A DNA stretch of 64,000 nt from Sphingobacterium sp. Lineage in GTDB: Bacteria > Bacteroidota > Bacteroidia > Sphingobacteriales > Sphingobacteriaceae. Below the pieces are notes generated by a model. That model was given only the letters and a program-made list of their open reading frames with translations. It searched no databases and was not told the DNA's origin. This document shows positions 53,607 to 62,168 of the stretch, one piece after another. Positions within the stretch are counted from its first letter, which is position 1. Each line of letters opens with the position of its first letter. The DNA is taken from positions 62,001 through 126,000 of the forward strand of contig JAITLV010000340.1 in assembly GCA_031277685.1 (NCBI GenBank). The letters run 5' to 3'. The translations under genes and the position numbers were made by a program.

Positions 53607-55028
53607 TTATTTATGACCTGAACCACCCAAAAGACCACCACTACTATAATAAGTACGATGATAATGACTTCTGGATCCTGTATACGTATGATCTTCCAAA
53701 CTACTTGTCCGAATCGTTGTCGAGCAGGTTGTAGAAGAGTTTATAATTGTATTTAATATTGCAAACAACAACAAAGATCCTGTAAGGACCAATCCCATTT
53801 TTCTAAATTTCAGAATTGAAGAATAACTTAGGCTTTCACTACCCATCAAGACATCTTTATGCTTAATATTCAACAGCTTGCTCCTATAGTCAAATAGTAA
53901 AATGACAAGGCCGATTAACACAGCGATCAGAAAAACATAATTTGTACCACCATAACTCAGTTTGTAGTCTTCCGACAATTCAAAGTCCATCGGGGTGTCA
54001 CTTGTAGAAGAGGTCGCAAACACTAGATGATATATACCGGGCTCGATACGGCAGAAGTCAACTGTCAGACCATTTGCATAGTTAATATCGTTATTTTCGT
54101 GGGCAAATGAACCAGCCTCTATGACTTCGTTTGTCCTTTCATTGACCAATTTGACTATCAGAGACAAAGGCTGATTTTTCACTTCGGAAATACCATGCAG
54201 CACAAGTCGTTTCGCGTGATTACCCTTTAATTCAAAAGATGCCCCAACAAATTCAGAACCCGCTTTTTTCCCAAAGAACTTTTCATCAAACTTATACTCA
54301 TCCTTACCGATCTGTCCCCAATTGAGCATCCAAAATAAAGCGGCCAATACTAAAATAGCAGCAACACCAATATTCCGCAGCTTCGTCCCTATAGCCTCCT
54401 TTTGGGTAATATAGCTGTTATAGGTATCAAAAATTTTATAATATTTCTCATCCTCCAAGTAAATTCCCTGATAGTACTGTACATCATTATCAATAAATTC
54501 CTGAGAAATAAAACGATCCTCATTAACTGTCTGAATGTAGGTATTGGTCGTTGAAGTCGATTCCAGATCTTCAAATACAAAGCCCTCAGCATAGACAACA
54601 GTTTGCTCCTCGGTATACGTCAAGTCATAATGTCTATTACCAAACTTACAGGTATTGCTTTTTGGCAAAAGCGTCACCTGTTCTCGATCAATGGTATGTA
54701 AGGCACAGGAATAATCTACACCATCACTAAAATAAATATCATCTTTATTATCGTTCAGCCCCACAGACTCATTTCCATATTCGCCACTTTTTGTATAGCG
54801 CTGTATCTTGGTGATAATATAATAGCTATTTTTCTTGAATCGAACAGACTCCCCCAAAGTAGCCCATTGCGTGACCAGAGCCGGGGAAAACTCCTTCACA
54901 AAAGTTAAGGAGCCAAGTGTCGTACCTTTAAAATAACTATGACAATTGGCACAGACAAAACCCGAAAAATCGCTTACCTCTATCTTGAATCTGTGAATAT
55001 GCCCACATTTTTTGCAAATTACATCCAT
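53607..55028 (-). CDS. DUF4178 membrane protein with N-terminal zinc ribbon
   Basis: 473 residues. Cys5-x-x-Cys8 and Cys26-x-x-Cys29 form a zinc ribbon. A DUF4178 beta-barrel-like domain (about 55-200; LGESVRFKKNSYYIITKIQR, IYFSDGVDYS) is followed by membrane segments near 222-238, 367-385 and 410-430. The C-terminus is Ser/Gly/His-rich (GGLLGGSGHK). DUF4178 commonly accompanies SpeD, SpeE-like and DUF350 genes. The function is unknown. It begins 3 bases after the SpeD stop. Confidence 0.82.
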   Translation of the reverse strand: MDVICKKCGHIHRFKIEVSDFSGFVCANCHSYFKGTTLGSLTFVKEFSPALVTQWATLGESVRFKKNSYYIITKIQRYTKSGEYGNESVGLNDNKDDIYFSDGVDYSCALHTIDREQVTLLPKSNTCKFGNRHYDLTYTEEQTVVYAEGFVFEDLESTSTTNTYIQTVNEDRFISQEFIDNDVQYYQGIYLEDEKYYKIFDTYNSYITQKEAIGTKLRNIGVAAILVLAALFWMLNWGQIGKDEYKFDEKFFGKKAGSEFVGASFELKGNHAKRLVLHGISEVKNQPLSLIVKLVNERTNEVIEAGSFAHENNDINYANGLTVDFCRIEPGIYHLVFATSSTSDTPMDFELSEDYKLSYGGTNYVFLIAVLIGLVILLFDYRSKLLNIKHKDVLMGSESLSYSSILKFRKMGLVLTGSLLLFAILNTIINSSTTCSTTIRTSSLEDHTYTGSRSHYHRTYYSSGGLLGGSGHK

Positions 55029-55031
55029 AGA

Positions 55032-55391
55032 TTAGCGATTAACCACAGTTTCATTCATAACTATTGCATTAAAATAGCTTTTAAAGAGCTTACCCAAATG
55101 CAAAACTTTTTCACTGTTATCTTTCAGATAATTACAGAGATAAACATCTAATGTCAATTGTCCGAACTCAGGCCAAGTATGGATACAGATATGTGATTCC
55201 ATCAAACAAATTGCAGCGGTAAATCCACCACCTTCAAAAGAATGGGTGGATATACCTACAATCTGTAAATCATTGTCATTGACCTGCGTTTTTGTAAACT
55301 CCAAAAAAGGCGCTATAGCCGTCAATAACGATATCTCCTCAACCTGCAGTGTCATCAGCAGATGCTTTCCGGGAGTATACTTTTCGTTCAT
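55032..55391 (-). CDS. speD: S-adenosylmethionine decarboxylase proenzyme
   Basis: 119 residues, the small prokaryotic class. The self-cleavage site is Glu65-Ser66 in LMESHICIHTWPE, where Ser66 becomes the pyruvoyl cofactor; His50 (GISTHSF) and Cys86 (DVYLC) are the other processing residues. It supplies decarboxylated SAM to the spermidine synthase-like protein. First gene of a five-gene operon (SpeD, DUF4178, DUF350, spermidine synthase-like, amine oxidase). Confidence 0.93.
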   Translation of the reverse strand: MNEKYTPGKHLLMTLQVEEISLLTAIAPFLEFTKTQVNDNDLQIVGISTHSFEGGGFTAAICLMESHICIHTWPEFGQLTLDVYLCNYLKDNSEKVLHLGKLFKSYFNAIVMNETVVNR

Positions 55392-55419
55392 CAGAAATAA
55401 CTGGATAAATTAAACATTT

Positions 55420-55427
55420 CAAATATA
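55420..55427 (-). promoter_or_regulatory. -7 box of the polyamine operon
   Basis: TATATTTG on the minus strand is an exact TAnnTTTG match 28 bases before the speD ATG, so the operon has its own promoter separate from phhA. No good -33 TTTG is visible. Confidence 0.5.
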
Positions 55428-55472
55428 AAAAGTTTTGTCTAATTTTCACATCATCCAAGCCAGCGATTTCAC

Positions 55473-57239
55473 TCAATGGTTATTTAATGGTTCTTCTTTA
55501 CCGACTCGTATACCATCATCAATAAGTTTTCTCAAGTTTGGCTGTATTCCAATAATTTGTTGGAGTTTGCTTTCGGCAAGACCGACCAAATCATCAGCTT
55601 GATTTGCCCAGGCAATTTCATAAAGCTCAATTAAAGCCAACCAATTATCCGTCATGTCGACAGCCAATTGGTCAAAAATATCGGTCCAGGTTCCTTGATC
55701 AAAAACGCCAGTCCGAAACTGTCCTATGCGTGCATGTAGCCCTGCTAATTTAGTCTCTTTACCCTCAAAAAAGCTTAAAGCAGCTCCCTCTTCAACCTCA
55801 TCCTGAATAACTTCATAAGCATCTTTATCCGCCGCACCGGCGAACACTGAACTAATCTCAGTTCCAACGGCCATATCATAGATTCCCCATTCAGGTTTAA
55901 AATAAAATTCGGCCCCTTCTTCCCCTTTATTCCTGTAGACTTCACAGTCTTCAAATGAAATCATAACAATTTTACCCTGTTGACGCATCACCTTCAAAAC
56001 AGTGCCCTCAACGACAATCCCTGAAGAATACCTTAAAACACATGGTTCTCCTGCTATTATGCCCTGAGCGATTAATTCAGCATCAGAAAAATTTTCCAAT
56101 TCCCGCTCACTTCCCTTCAATTGACCAACAGGGGAGCCAAAGCCTTCGCGGTGATAGCTGATCCCATGTCCTGCTATTTCTTTTCCTGAAACAGCTAAAG
56201 CTGTACCGCCACCTGTTTGTATATAAGAAATCGTTTGGTCTGCATTCGCTTTCTTAAAAATTCCCGACACCTGCAGCCCTGAGCTATAGACGACAGTACA
56301 TACGGCCTGACAATCAATCGCTTTATCTAGACTTTGCTTACCACCAACCCGAAAAGCCATCGAATCGGCAAACATATCCAAAACGACCATTAAGTGTTCA
56401 AAATCCGGTGTGACGAACAACTGTGGTTGTGGTTTAGTGATATCATAAGCGTATGCTACTGCATTTAAATCGTAAGGTAATTTAGGCACTGATTTCTGCA
56501 TACAGCTCGCACTCTCGCCAATCGACGATAGTAAACCGGCACCATAAATCTTGGGATCCTCAATGCTGCCTATCAAGCCATACTCCACAGTCCACCAATG
56601 CAATCTACTCAACAAAGCCATCTCCGAAGGCTCTCCCATATTATCTTGAACAGTCTTTAACTGTTTTTCGGCTTCGGTGATTTCGGCTTCCGTTGTGCCT
56701 GCATGTTCCTTTAAAATTGATAAATGACGGATAGCCTCATACAATTCAAAGTCCTTGCGAGAGGATAGTGCCTTTGTACCTATTTCACCAAAATATTGGA
56801 GATAAACCGCATAATCAGGTTCACCAATAATAGGTGCATGACCGGAAGATTCGTGTATGATATCTGGCGCGGGTGTATATTCAATATGTTCCAACTGACG
56901 GATATCCGCCGCGATCACCAATACACGATGTGCCTGAAATTCCATAAAGGCTGCCGGTGGTATAAAACCATCTACAGTAACAGCTCCCCAGCCGATCAAT
57001 TTCAGCCTGTCGTTCATCTGTTGTAGATCCGGAATGTGCGCAATCGATAACCCGGCTTTCTTCAAGCCTGGAATATATGGATAATAGGCTACATCTTTTA
57101 AAAAGGCATAATTTTGACGCATCACATAACGCCAAAGAGCCTGATCCAGCGCAGTATAACGTTCGTATTGCTGCGCTACTACATAGCGCTTTAAGTGTTT
57201 GGGCAATTGCTCCAAAACAATATTACTGTATGTTTCCAT
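55473..57239 (-). CDS. phhA: Phenylalanine 4-monooxygenase (aromatic amino acid hydroxylase)
   Basis: 588 residues, the long Bacteroidota form. The catalytic domain fills residues 1-310: iron ligands His129 and His134 in DIIHESSGHAPI and Glu219 in WWTVEYGLIG, with PDFEHLMVV-like later phrases. The C-terminal 250 residues are an extra domain not found in the short proteobacterial PhhA. Iron- and pterin-dependent, it hydroxylates Phe to Tyr and so feeds the hppD/hmgA route 8 kb away. It follows tyrS by 132 bases on the same strand. Confidence 0.93.
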   Translation of the reverse strand: METYSNIVLEQLPKHLKRYVVAQQYERYTALDQALWRYVMRQNYAFLKDVAYYPYIPGLKKAGLSIAHIPDLQQMNDRLKLIGWGAVTVDGFIPPAAFMEFQAHRVLVIAADIRQLEHIEYTPAPDIIHESSGHAPIIGEPDYAVYLQYFGEIGTKALSSRKDFELYEAIRHLSILKEHAGTTEAEITEAEKQLKTVQDNMGEPSEMALLSRLHWWTVEYGLIGSIEDPKIYGAGLLSSIGESASCMQKSVPKLPYDLNAVAYAYDITKPQPQLFVTPDFEHLMVVLDMFADSMAFRVGGKQSLDKAIDCQAVCTVVYSSGLQVSGIFKKANADQTISYIQTGGGTALAVSGKEIAGHGISYHREGFGSPVGQLKGSERELENFSDAELIAQGIIAGEPCVLRYSSGIVVEGTVLKVMRQQGKIVMISFEDCEVYRNKGEEGAEFYFKPEWGIYDMAVGTEISSVFAGAADKDAYEVIQDEVEEGAALSFFEGKETKLAGLHARIGQFRTGVFDQGTWTDIFDQLAVDMTDNWLALIELYEIAWANQADDLVGLAESKLQQIIGIQPNLRKLIDDGIRVGKEEPLNNH

Positions 57240-57371
57240 CTATAATCGGTATGAAAATAAAGTATGAGACTTTGTATGAAGGTAGAAAATATTTGTGAAC
57301 TTCTAAAGAACAGTCATATATTTTCATTGTAAAATACAAAATATATCCAAGGTATGTAACACTAAACCTTC

Positions 57372-58574
57372 CTAAACAAATTTAAAAAAACTCCTTTTCC
57401 CTAATTTAATTCTAAAACCAGCATCCAACTTAACGAGCTGCTCAGGATCCAGGCACTTTGCTGAGTCCATATGAACAGCTCCAGCAGTAATTAATCTCCT
57501 AATAGCCGACTTGCTCAGATCCTTTTTCAGATAATGACAGAGATCTACTAATTTGGCAACTGTCCCCAATTGCTCTTTTATTGATTTGATAGATAACTCT
57601 TCAAAACTTTTACTATCAAAGTTCTTCTGCTGGAATTGCTGAATAAAAAATTCGAGTGCACTGGAAGCCGCTTCCTGATCATGATATTGTGCAACGAGAT
57701 TATGGGCAATACACTTTTTGACCTCCATTGGGTTCTCTCCCCTTTCCATCCGATATTTCAATGCCACCTTTTCTTGTGGACTAAAGTCCGTGGTCAGGTC
57801 GATATACTCGGAAATAAGGTGATCAGGTATAGACATTGTTTTCCCGAACATATCATTGGGTTCATCCAATAGACCAATTGTATTGTGCAGCGATTTACTC
57901 ATTTTTTCCTGACCGTCCAGCCCTTTGAGCAACGGCATACACAAGACAACCTGTGGATCCAGGCCGAGAGATTCCTGCAGCTGCCTCCCCATCGTGCAGT
58001 TAAATAATTGGTCAGTGCCGCCCATTTCAATATCGCTTTTGATATGCACGGAATCAAAACCCTGCAATATTGGATAGATTAATTCATGCATAGCAATAGG
58101 CTGATTATCGGTAAAACGTCTGTGAAAATCATGACGTTGCATAAGCTGCGCTATTGTCACTTTTGAAACAAGCTGAATAATCTCTGTAAAGTCTAATTTA
58201 TCCAGCCAATCACCGTTAAATGCGACAGTTGTCTTGGACATATCTATAATTTTAGACAATTGTGCAATATAAGTAGCCGCGTTGTGGCTGATTTCATCTT
58301 GATTCAAGGACTTTCGCGCCTTGTTTTTCCCAGTGGGGTCACCGATACGCGCCGTAAAACTACCGACAAGAACCACCACCTGATGTCCTAACTCCTGAAA
58401 TTGTTTTAGCTTTTTCAGTACTACAGCATGCCCCAAATGTAAATCAGGAGCAGTAGGATCAAATCCAAGTTTGATAACAAGTGGACGCCCCCTTGTCTGT
58501 GACTGCAACAATTTGGACTCAAGCCCACCCTTGGGCAACGCAATCTCAATGTTTTCTTCTAAATCTGTTAACAT
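57372..58574 (-). CDS. tyrS: Tyrosyl-tRNA synthetase
   Basis: 400 residues, the KMSKS (TyrZ-like) class. HIGH motif His46-Leu-Gly-His49 in PDLHLGHAVVLKK; KMSKS at 224-228; tyrosine-site residues in GGTDQLFNCTMGRQL. A C-terminal S4 RNA-binding domain starts near 340 (KSAIRRLITAGAVHMDS). It charges tRNA(Tyr) in the cytoplasm. Immediately upstream lie a Tyr-rich leader ORF and alternative hairpins that form a transcription attenuator, so expression should rise when charged tRNA(Tyr) is scarce. Confidence 0.96.
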   Translation of the reverse strand: MLTDLEENIEIALPKGGLESKLLQSQTRGRPLVIKLGFDPTAPDLHLGHAVVLKKLKQFQELGHQVVVLVGSFTARIGDPTGKNKARKSLNQDEISHNAATYIAQLSKIIDMSKTTVAFNGDWLDKLDFTEIIQLVSKVTIAQLMQRHDFHRRFTDNQPIAMHELIYPILQGFDSVHIKSDIEMGGTDQLFNCTMGRQLQESLGLDPQVVLCMPLLKGLDGQEKMSKSLHNTIGLLDEPNDMFGKTMSIPDHLISEYIDLTTDFSPQEKVALKYRMERGENPMEVKKCIAHNLVAQYHDQEAASSALEFFIQQFQQKNFDSKSFEELSIKSIKEQLGTVAKLVDLCHYLKKDLSKSAIRRLITAGAVHMDSAKCLDPEQLVKLDAGFRIKLGKRSFFKFV

Positions 58575-58592
58575 AATGGTATAAAAACAAAA

Positions 58593-58617
58593 AAGCCCGA
58601 ACGTTATGTTCGGGCTT
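58593..58617 (-). terminator. Attenuator terminator (segments 3 and 4) in front of tyrS
   Basis: In minus-strand RNA AAGCCCGAAC (58617-58608) pairs perfectly with GTTCGGGCTT (58602-58593) around ATAAC, followed by TTTTTTGTTTTT and the tyrS ATG 19 bases after the hairpin. Its 5' arm can instead pair with GTTCGGG at 58672-58666. Confidence 0.85.
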
Positions 58618-58648
58618 GGCTCTATATAAATAATTGTATTTTTAAATT

Positions 58649-58735
58649 TTAATAGGCATAGGGTTCCCGAACTACTATCGGGAGATAATAATTAGAGAAA
58701 AATGGAAGACGTAATATATTGTTCATTTTCTTCAT
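58649..58735 (-). CDS. Tyrosine-rich leader peptide of tyrS
   Basis: A 28-codon ORF, ATG 58735 to TAA 58649, reading M-K-K-M-N-N, later P-F-F-S-N-Y-Y-L-P and ending P-Y-A-Y-stop. Four of 28 codons are TAT, including a tandem pair at codons 16-17 and two of the last three. The Tyr pair lies directly before CTCCCGA, the 5' arm of hairpin 1:2, so a ribosome stalled there would cover it. The ORF starts just after a TAACTTTG -7 box and is followed by the terminator hairpin and tyrS. M4 (58726) is an alternative start. Confidence 0.75.
   Translation of the reverse strand: MKKMNNILRLPFFSNYYLPIVVREPYAY
58665..58683 (-). promoter_or_regulatory. Attenuator hairpin 1:2 and antiterminator arm
   Basis: TCCCGA (58683-58678, segment 1) pairs with TCGGGA (58670-58665, within segment 2) around TAGTAGT. 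Segment 2 (GTTCGGG, 58672-58666) is also perfectly complementary to CCCGAAC (58614-58608, segment 3 of the terminator). Pairings 1:2 plus 3:4 (stop) and 2:3 (go) are mutually exclusive. Confidence 0.75.
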
Positions 58736-58743
58736 TGCCTGTA

Positions 58744-58751
58744 CAAAGTTA
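58744..58751 (-). promoter_or_regulatory. -7 box of the tyrS leader
   Basis: TAACTTTG on the minus strand is an exact TAnnTTTG match, ending 8 bases before the leader ATG. The -33 region is only a weak match. The leader RNA would begin at or a few bases before the leader start codon. Confidence 0.6.
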
Positions 58752-58762
58752 ACACTATATTT

Positions 58763-59602
58763 CTAAATTGCTTTATTTTTCTCCAATAACTTACCTTCAG
58801 CATTATACACCTGTTGTACAGTATGTCCATTTTGTTTTTTCTCGACAACTTTTTTGATCAACAACTGGTTTTTAAAATACTCCCGATAGCTCGATCCATT
58901 TTGTTTGTACAATCGTTCGGTCAAATTATTATGCTTATATAAATCAATATAATTGATATTGTCCTTTTTATAAATATGCTTCAACAGTCGCCCTTCCTTA
59001 TCGAAAGACTTTGATTCCAACACTTGTCCAACACAATCTAATTTCGCCTTGTAGAGCAGTTTATTATCCAGGCTATAGTCAGCCTTACTATGGTCAAATT
59101 CATTTTCAATGCTATAATATGTATTAAAGAACGTCTTTAACACTTTCTTCTTCCCCAAAGGGGATTGATAAAACACGATTCTTTCCTGACTGATTTTGCC
59201 ATTTCGAAAATCACGTTGTACACTCGAGGTATCTGTAATGATATATTGAAAATCCAGTATCGCATCAGTTTTCACTTCCATTTGTTGCATCATACCATGT
59301 CTTACCTGCACCACTGCACGCTTCCCCTCCTTCTCAATTTTGAAATTATCTTCCACCAATCCGTCTTTGTTTACCGTAATAAAGGCATTAGCCGGTCCCA
59401 TAAATTGATTTTGCTGCAGGATGTATTTCCCCTGCTTCAATCGAACAATTTGCCCCTTCTCTATGATATGAATGGTATCTTTTGGAGACTCCGATAAGTG
59501 CAATTGATAGGTATCTTTATCCAAACGAACATATTCCTGTGCAATGCCTGTTTGCATTGACCAAGCCATACAAATAGCTATGAAAAAACGTATTTTAAAC
59601 AT
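58763..59602 (-). CDS. Secreted protein with YwqK/MORN-like repeats
   Basis: 279 residues from ATG 59602, which opens a signal peptide ending near GIAQ; an in-frame TTG upstream is ignored. Weak repeats of the form K-x-F-D-K-E-G-R-L-L-K-H and V-Y-N-A-E-G-K-L-L-E-K near the C-terminus resemble YwqK/MORN-type beta hairpins. The N-terminal half is beta-rich and unrecognised. The function is unknown. It lies 11 bases upstream of the tyrS leader promoter and appears independent. Confidence 0.6.
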   Translation of the reverse strand: MFKIRFFIAICMAWSMQTGIAQEYVRLDKDTYQLHLSESPKDTIHIIEKGQIVRLKQGKYILQQNQFMGPANAFITVNKDGLVEDNFKIEKEGKRAVVQVRHGMMQQMEVKTDAILDFQYIITDTSSVQRDFRNGKISQERIVFYQSPLGKKKVLKTFFNTYYSIENEFDHSKADYSLDNKLLYKAKLDCVGQVLESKSFDKEGRLLKHIYKKDNINYIDLYKHNNLTERLYKQNGSSYREYFKNQLLIKKVVEKKQNGHTVQQVYNAEGKLLEKNKAI

Positions 59603-59721
59603 ATTGTAATAATATTGTTGCAAATAAGGTAATACAATTATTACACCAAAAACACAATATCAAAAGAATATTATATGCAAACACAACGTAAAACTTTAAA
59701 AAACAAGCCTGTGCAGATCAT

Positions 59722-59757
59722 AAAAAAGGGAGAAATACCATATAGATAAATCTCCCT
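59722..59757 (-). terminator. Terminator of the BON/SH3 gene pair
   Basis: In minus-strand RNA AGGGAGA (59757-59751) pairs with TCTCCCT (59733-59727), then TTTTTT. It lies 28 bases after the SH3 protein stop. Confidence 0.75.
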
Positions 59758-59784
59758 GACGTTATTCGTTAAGAGGTGACCGTG

Positions 59785-60204
59785 TTAGACTGATTCAAGA
59801 TATTGCGCATAGCAATATCCTTCTTCGTTATCTTTGGTTCTCACTAACCACCATTGATCATTTGCTTTGCTGATTAATGTAATAATTTCTCCTTTTGCCG
59901 CTTTTCCTACAATAGGCTGGTCAGTTCCAGGGCCTTTCCTGATATTTAAGTTACTATTTTCCGTGATCACCTTTACCTGGCTTCCCGGCACTTCGGTGGC
60001 TACATCAACATTCAAAACAACATCACCAGCTTGAAAATTTGGATCTATATTTCCGTAAATTTCCCAAAGTTTATTTTTTACATCAGCCGTAGGAGCAGTC
60101 CCCCTGATCTGTAATACCCCATCCATTTCAGCGTAATTCAGATCGTTGACTCCCGATGATTGCGCAGTATCCAAAAGAACTTTATATTTTTCTTGTAATG
60201 ACAT
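59785..60204 (-). CDS. Small protein with BON-like and bacterial SH3 domains
   Basis: 139 residues from ATG 60204; the longer frame overlaps the upstream gene. The first half (MSLQEKYKVLLDTAQSSG, then a D-G-V-L-Q-I-R-G strand and GDVVLNVDVA) resembles a BON domain as in BON-LysM proteins. The second half is an SH3b domain: SNLNIRKGPGTDQPIVGKAA, then W-W-L-V-R and GYCYAQYLE. There is no signal peptide. It begins 13 bases after the BON lipoprotein stop, so the two work together, perhaps at the envelope. Confidence 0.75.
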   Translation of the reverse strand: MSLQEKYKVLLDTAQSSGVNDLNYAEMDGVLQIRGTAPTADVKNKLWEIYGNIDPNFQAGDVVLNVDVATEVPGSQVKVITENSNLNIRKGPGTDQPIVGKAAKGEIITLISKANDQWWLVRTKDNEEGYCYAQYLESV

Positions 60205-60217
60205 AATTTTCGCTATT

Positions 60218-60721
60218 TTATTTTTTAACAACAATACCACTCAAATCCACTTTTTTGGGATTTAGATTATCCAATCCTTGTTTCAGTACAACCATCTTTG
60301 CTTGTTCCAATGTCCCCGTTACCGAAATAATTCCATCTTTAACGCTAGCTTGAACAGATGGAAAATCCTTCATAAACGTATTCACAGCGGCACCAAGTAC
60401 AGCATCATTATTCGAGGTTTCAATAGGCGCTGGTGTCGTAGTAGGCGCACTCACGATTATATTATTTTCCAGGGACTTGATATCCTTATCTCCGGCTGTC
60501 TTTGCGATCGTTTCAATCTGTTGCTTTTCTTCCTCAGATGCTACGGTCCCACTCAAGATGACCTTTCCTTTTTCAACTTCAACATCTACTGTTGTACGCC
60601 CTGTAAGTGCATTCTCTATTTTTTCCTCCAGTTTATCATCTGATAAACCCGATTTACATGCTGAAAAAGAGAGCACTGCTGATGTTGCCAAAAGACAAAA
60701 TGTTAATTTGTTAAATTTCAT
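60218..60721 (-). CDS. Lipoprotein with two BON domains
   Basis: 167 residues from ATG 60721; lipobox FSAC with cysteine at 22. Two BON repeats: about 28-92 (DDKLEEKIENALTG, V-E-V-E-K-G-K-V-I-L-S-G-T-V) and about 104-165 (ASVKDGIISVTGTLEQAKM). BON proteins bind lipids and help keep the envelope stable under osmotic stress (OsmY type). It is co-transcribed with the SH3 gene. Confidence 0.85.
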   Translation of the reverse strand: MKFNKLTFCLLATSAVLSFSACKSGLSDDKLEEKIENALTGRTTVDVEVEKGKVILSGTVASEEEKQQIETIAKTAGDKDIKSLENNIIVSAPTTTPAPIETSNNDAVLGAAVNTFMKDFPSVQASVKDGIISVTGTLEQAKMVVLKQGLDNLNPKKVDLSGIVVKK

Positions 60722-61040
60722 ATGTAAATAATTATTTAAAATATTGATTATCATTAATATAAATAAAATTGTTATACTCGATTTGTTTTCTATAAGTTCA
60801 AATGGAATAACCGGACTGTCTTTGTATATCTATGTTCCTCCGCAATCGTAGGGATCTTCTACGTTCAATATTAATTTATAATTTCCAACAATATGCATAA
60901 CAAACAGCAGGAGCAATTGTTTGTCAGATAATTTTTAAACAACAAATCGCTTGTTGGATCATAATTATATCATTAATTTTAAAACGAAGGTGTAAATATC
61001 TTACATACGATATAGAGATTCAACCGAATAAATATTAATT
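60722..61040. other. Divergent intergenic region, BON gene to DUF695 gene
   Basis: 319 AT-rich bases. I see only a short imperfect hairpin (CGTAG near 60849 with CTACG) and no gene, repeat or clear promoter. Confidence 0.5.
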
Positions 61041-62144
61041 ATGGGATTTTTCAACAATATCTTTGGAAAGAAAGAAAATAAAAAAGATAACATACAGGAT
61101 TTCTGGAATTGGTTTACAAAAAACGAACAATCCTTTTTTCAAATTGTAAAAAATGCAGATCATATTGATCAGAATTTTTTCAGCAAACTTTCTCCAAAAA
61201 TTGACGCCCTTCGAAAAGAGCTCTATTTCTTAACTGGAATGTACAATGATGATACGGCTGAACTCGTTATTACTCCAGATGGTGTCGTAAAAAATATTGC
61301 TTTCGTTGAAGCGCTGGTGGAATCAGCTCCCACCCTTCAAAACTGGAAATTTACGGCATTAAAACCTGCCATCGAGGATATGGAAAAGTTCAAGATAACC
61401 ATGTATGGCTTTTCCTTTGATATCAACGACATGTATTTTTACCCGATTGAACATAAATATCGACCAGATGATGTTGACATTGTGATTGTTCACCCCGATT
61501 ATACAGTGGACAACAAAGCTAATATCGCTCATGGTGTTGAAATATTCTTAGATAATTATATCGGTGAATTAAATTCAATTATCACCATTGACAATTTAGA
61601 TGTCACTTCCAATGACTTAGCCACAGGAGAATTGATTCCACTGATCAAATTAAAAAACTATCTGATATGGCGGGAAAAAGAATTTGTCGAAAAATACACC
61701 GATGTCAGGCATGAGACTGAAAATGACTCTTACACAGCCTTTGAGGGCTTCATGCAAAATGACTTACCTATTTTGGCCATCATTAATACAACACTATTGG
61801 ACTGGGATGGAAAAGCATCACATCCCTGGATTGTAACATTACGCATCAGTTATGATGGCACCTCGACGAATGGTATGCCCGACCAAACAACATATGACTT
61901 AATGGATAAATTCGAAGATGATCTTATGACGAACCTTCCACATAATATAGGCTTCCTCAACATTGGCCGTGAGACCGCTGACAACCTACGGGAAGTTTAC
62001 CTGGCATGCACAGAATTCCGAAAATCATCCCAAGCAATTGATCAATTGATAACACAATATCAAAACAGGCTCCAGATAGATTATACAATCTACAAAGATA
62101 AATACTGGAAAACCTTTGAGCGTTTCAATAGGACGATAGAATAA
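61041..62144 (+). CDS. DUF695-like cytoplasmic protein
   Basis: 367 residues, no signal peptide or membrane segment. The N-terminal half (WNWFTKNEQSFFQIVKN, then a KLSPKID helix and L-V-I-T-P-D-G) and a C-terminal half with WIVTLRISYDG, GMPDQTTYDLMDKFEDDLMT and GRETADNLREVYLACTEFRK fit the DUF695-type fold seen in Bacteroidota. The function is unknown. It precedes the L,D-transpeptidase-like gene by 24 bases on the same strand. Confidence 0.7.
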   Translation: MGFFNNIFGKKENKKDNIQDFWNWFTKNEQSFFQIVKNADHIDQNFFSKLSPKIDALRKELYFLTGMYNDDTAELVITPDGVVKNIAFVEALVESAPTLQNWKFTALKPAIEDMEKFKITMYGFSFDINDMYFYPIEHKYRPDDVDIVIVHPDYTVDNKANIAHGVEIFLDNYIGELNSIITIDNLDVTSNDLATGELIPLIKLKNYLIWREKEFVEKYTDVRHETENDSYTAFEGFMQNDLPILAIINTTLLDWDGKASHPWIVTLRISYDGTSTNGMPDQTTYDLMDKFEDDLMTNLPHNIGFLNIGRETADNLREVYLACTEFRKSSQAIDQLITQYQNRLQIDYTIYKDKYWKTFERFNRTIE

Positions 62145-62168
62145 TCAAAAAAATTGCCTGCCCAACAA

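Noticed and set aside
58593..58751. T-box riboswitch upstream of tyrS
   Set aside because: The region is too short for a T-box, no T-box specifier/antiterminator consensus is seen, and the Tyr-rich ORF explains the hairpins better.
60278..60643. 121-codon frame antisense to the BON lipoprotein
   Set aside because: It is cysteine/arginine-rich and without family features, opposite a clear gene.
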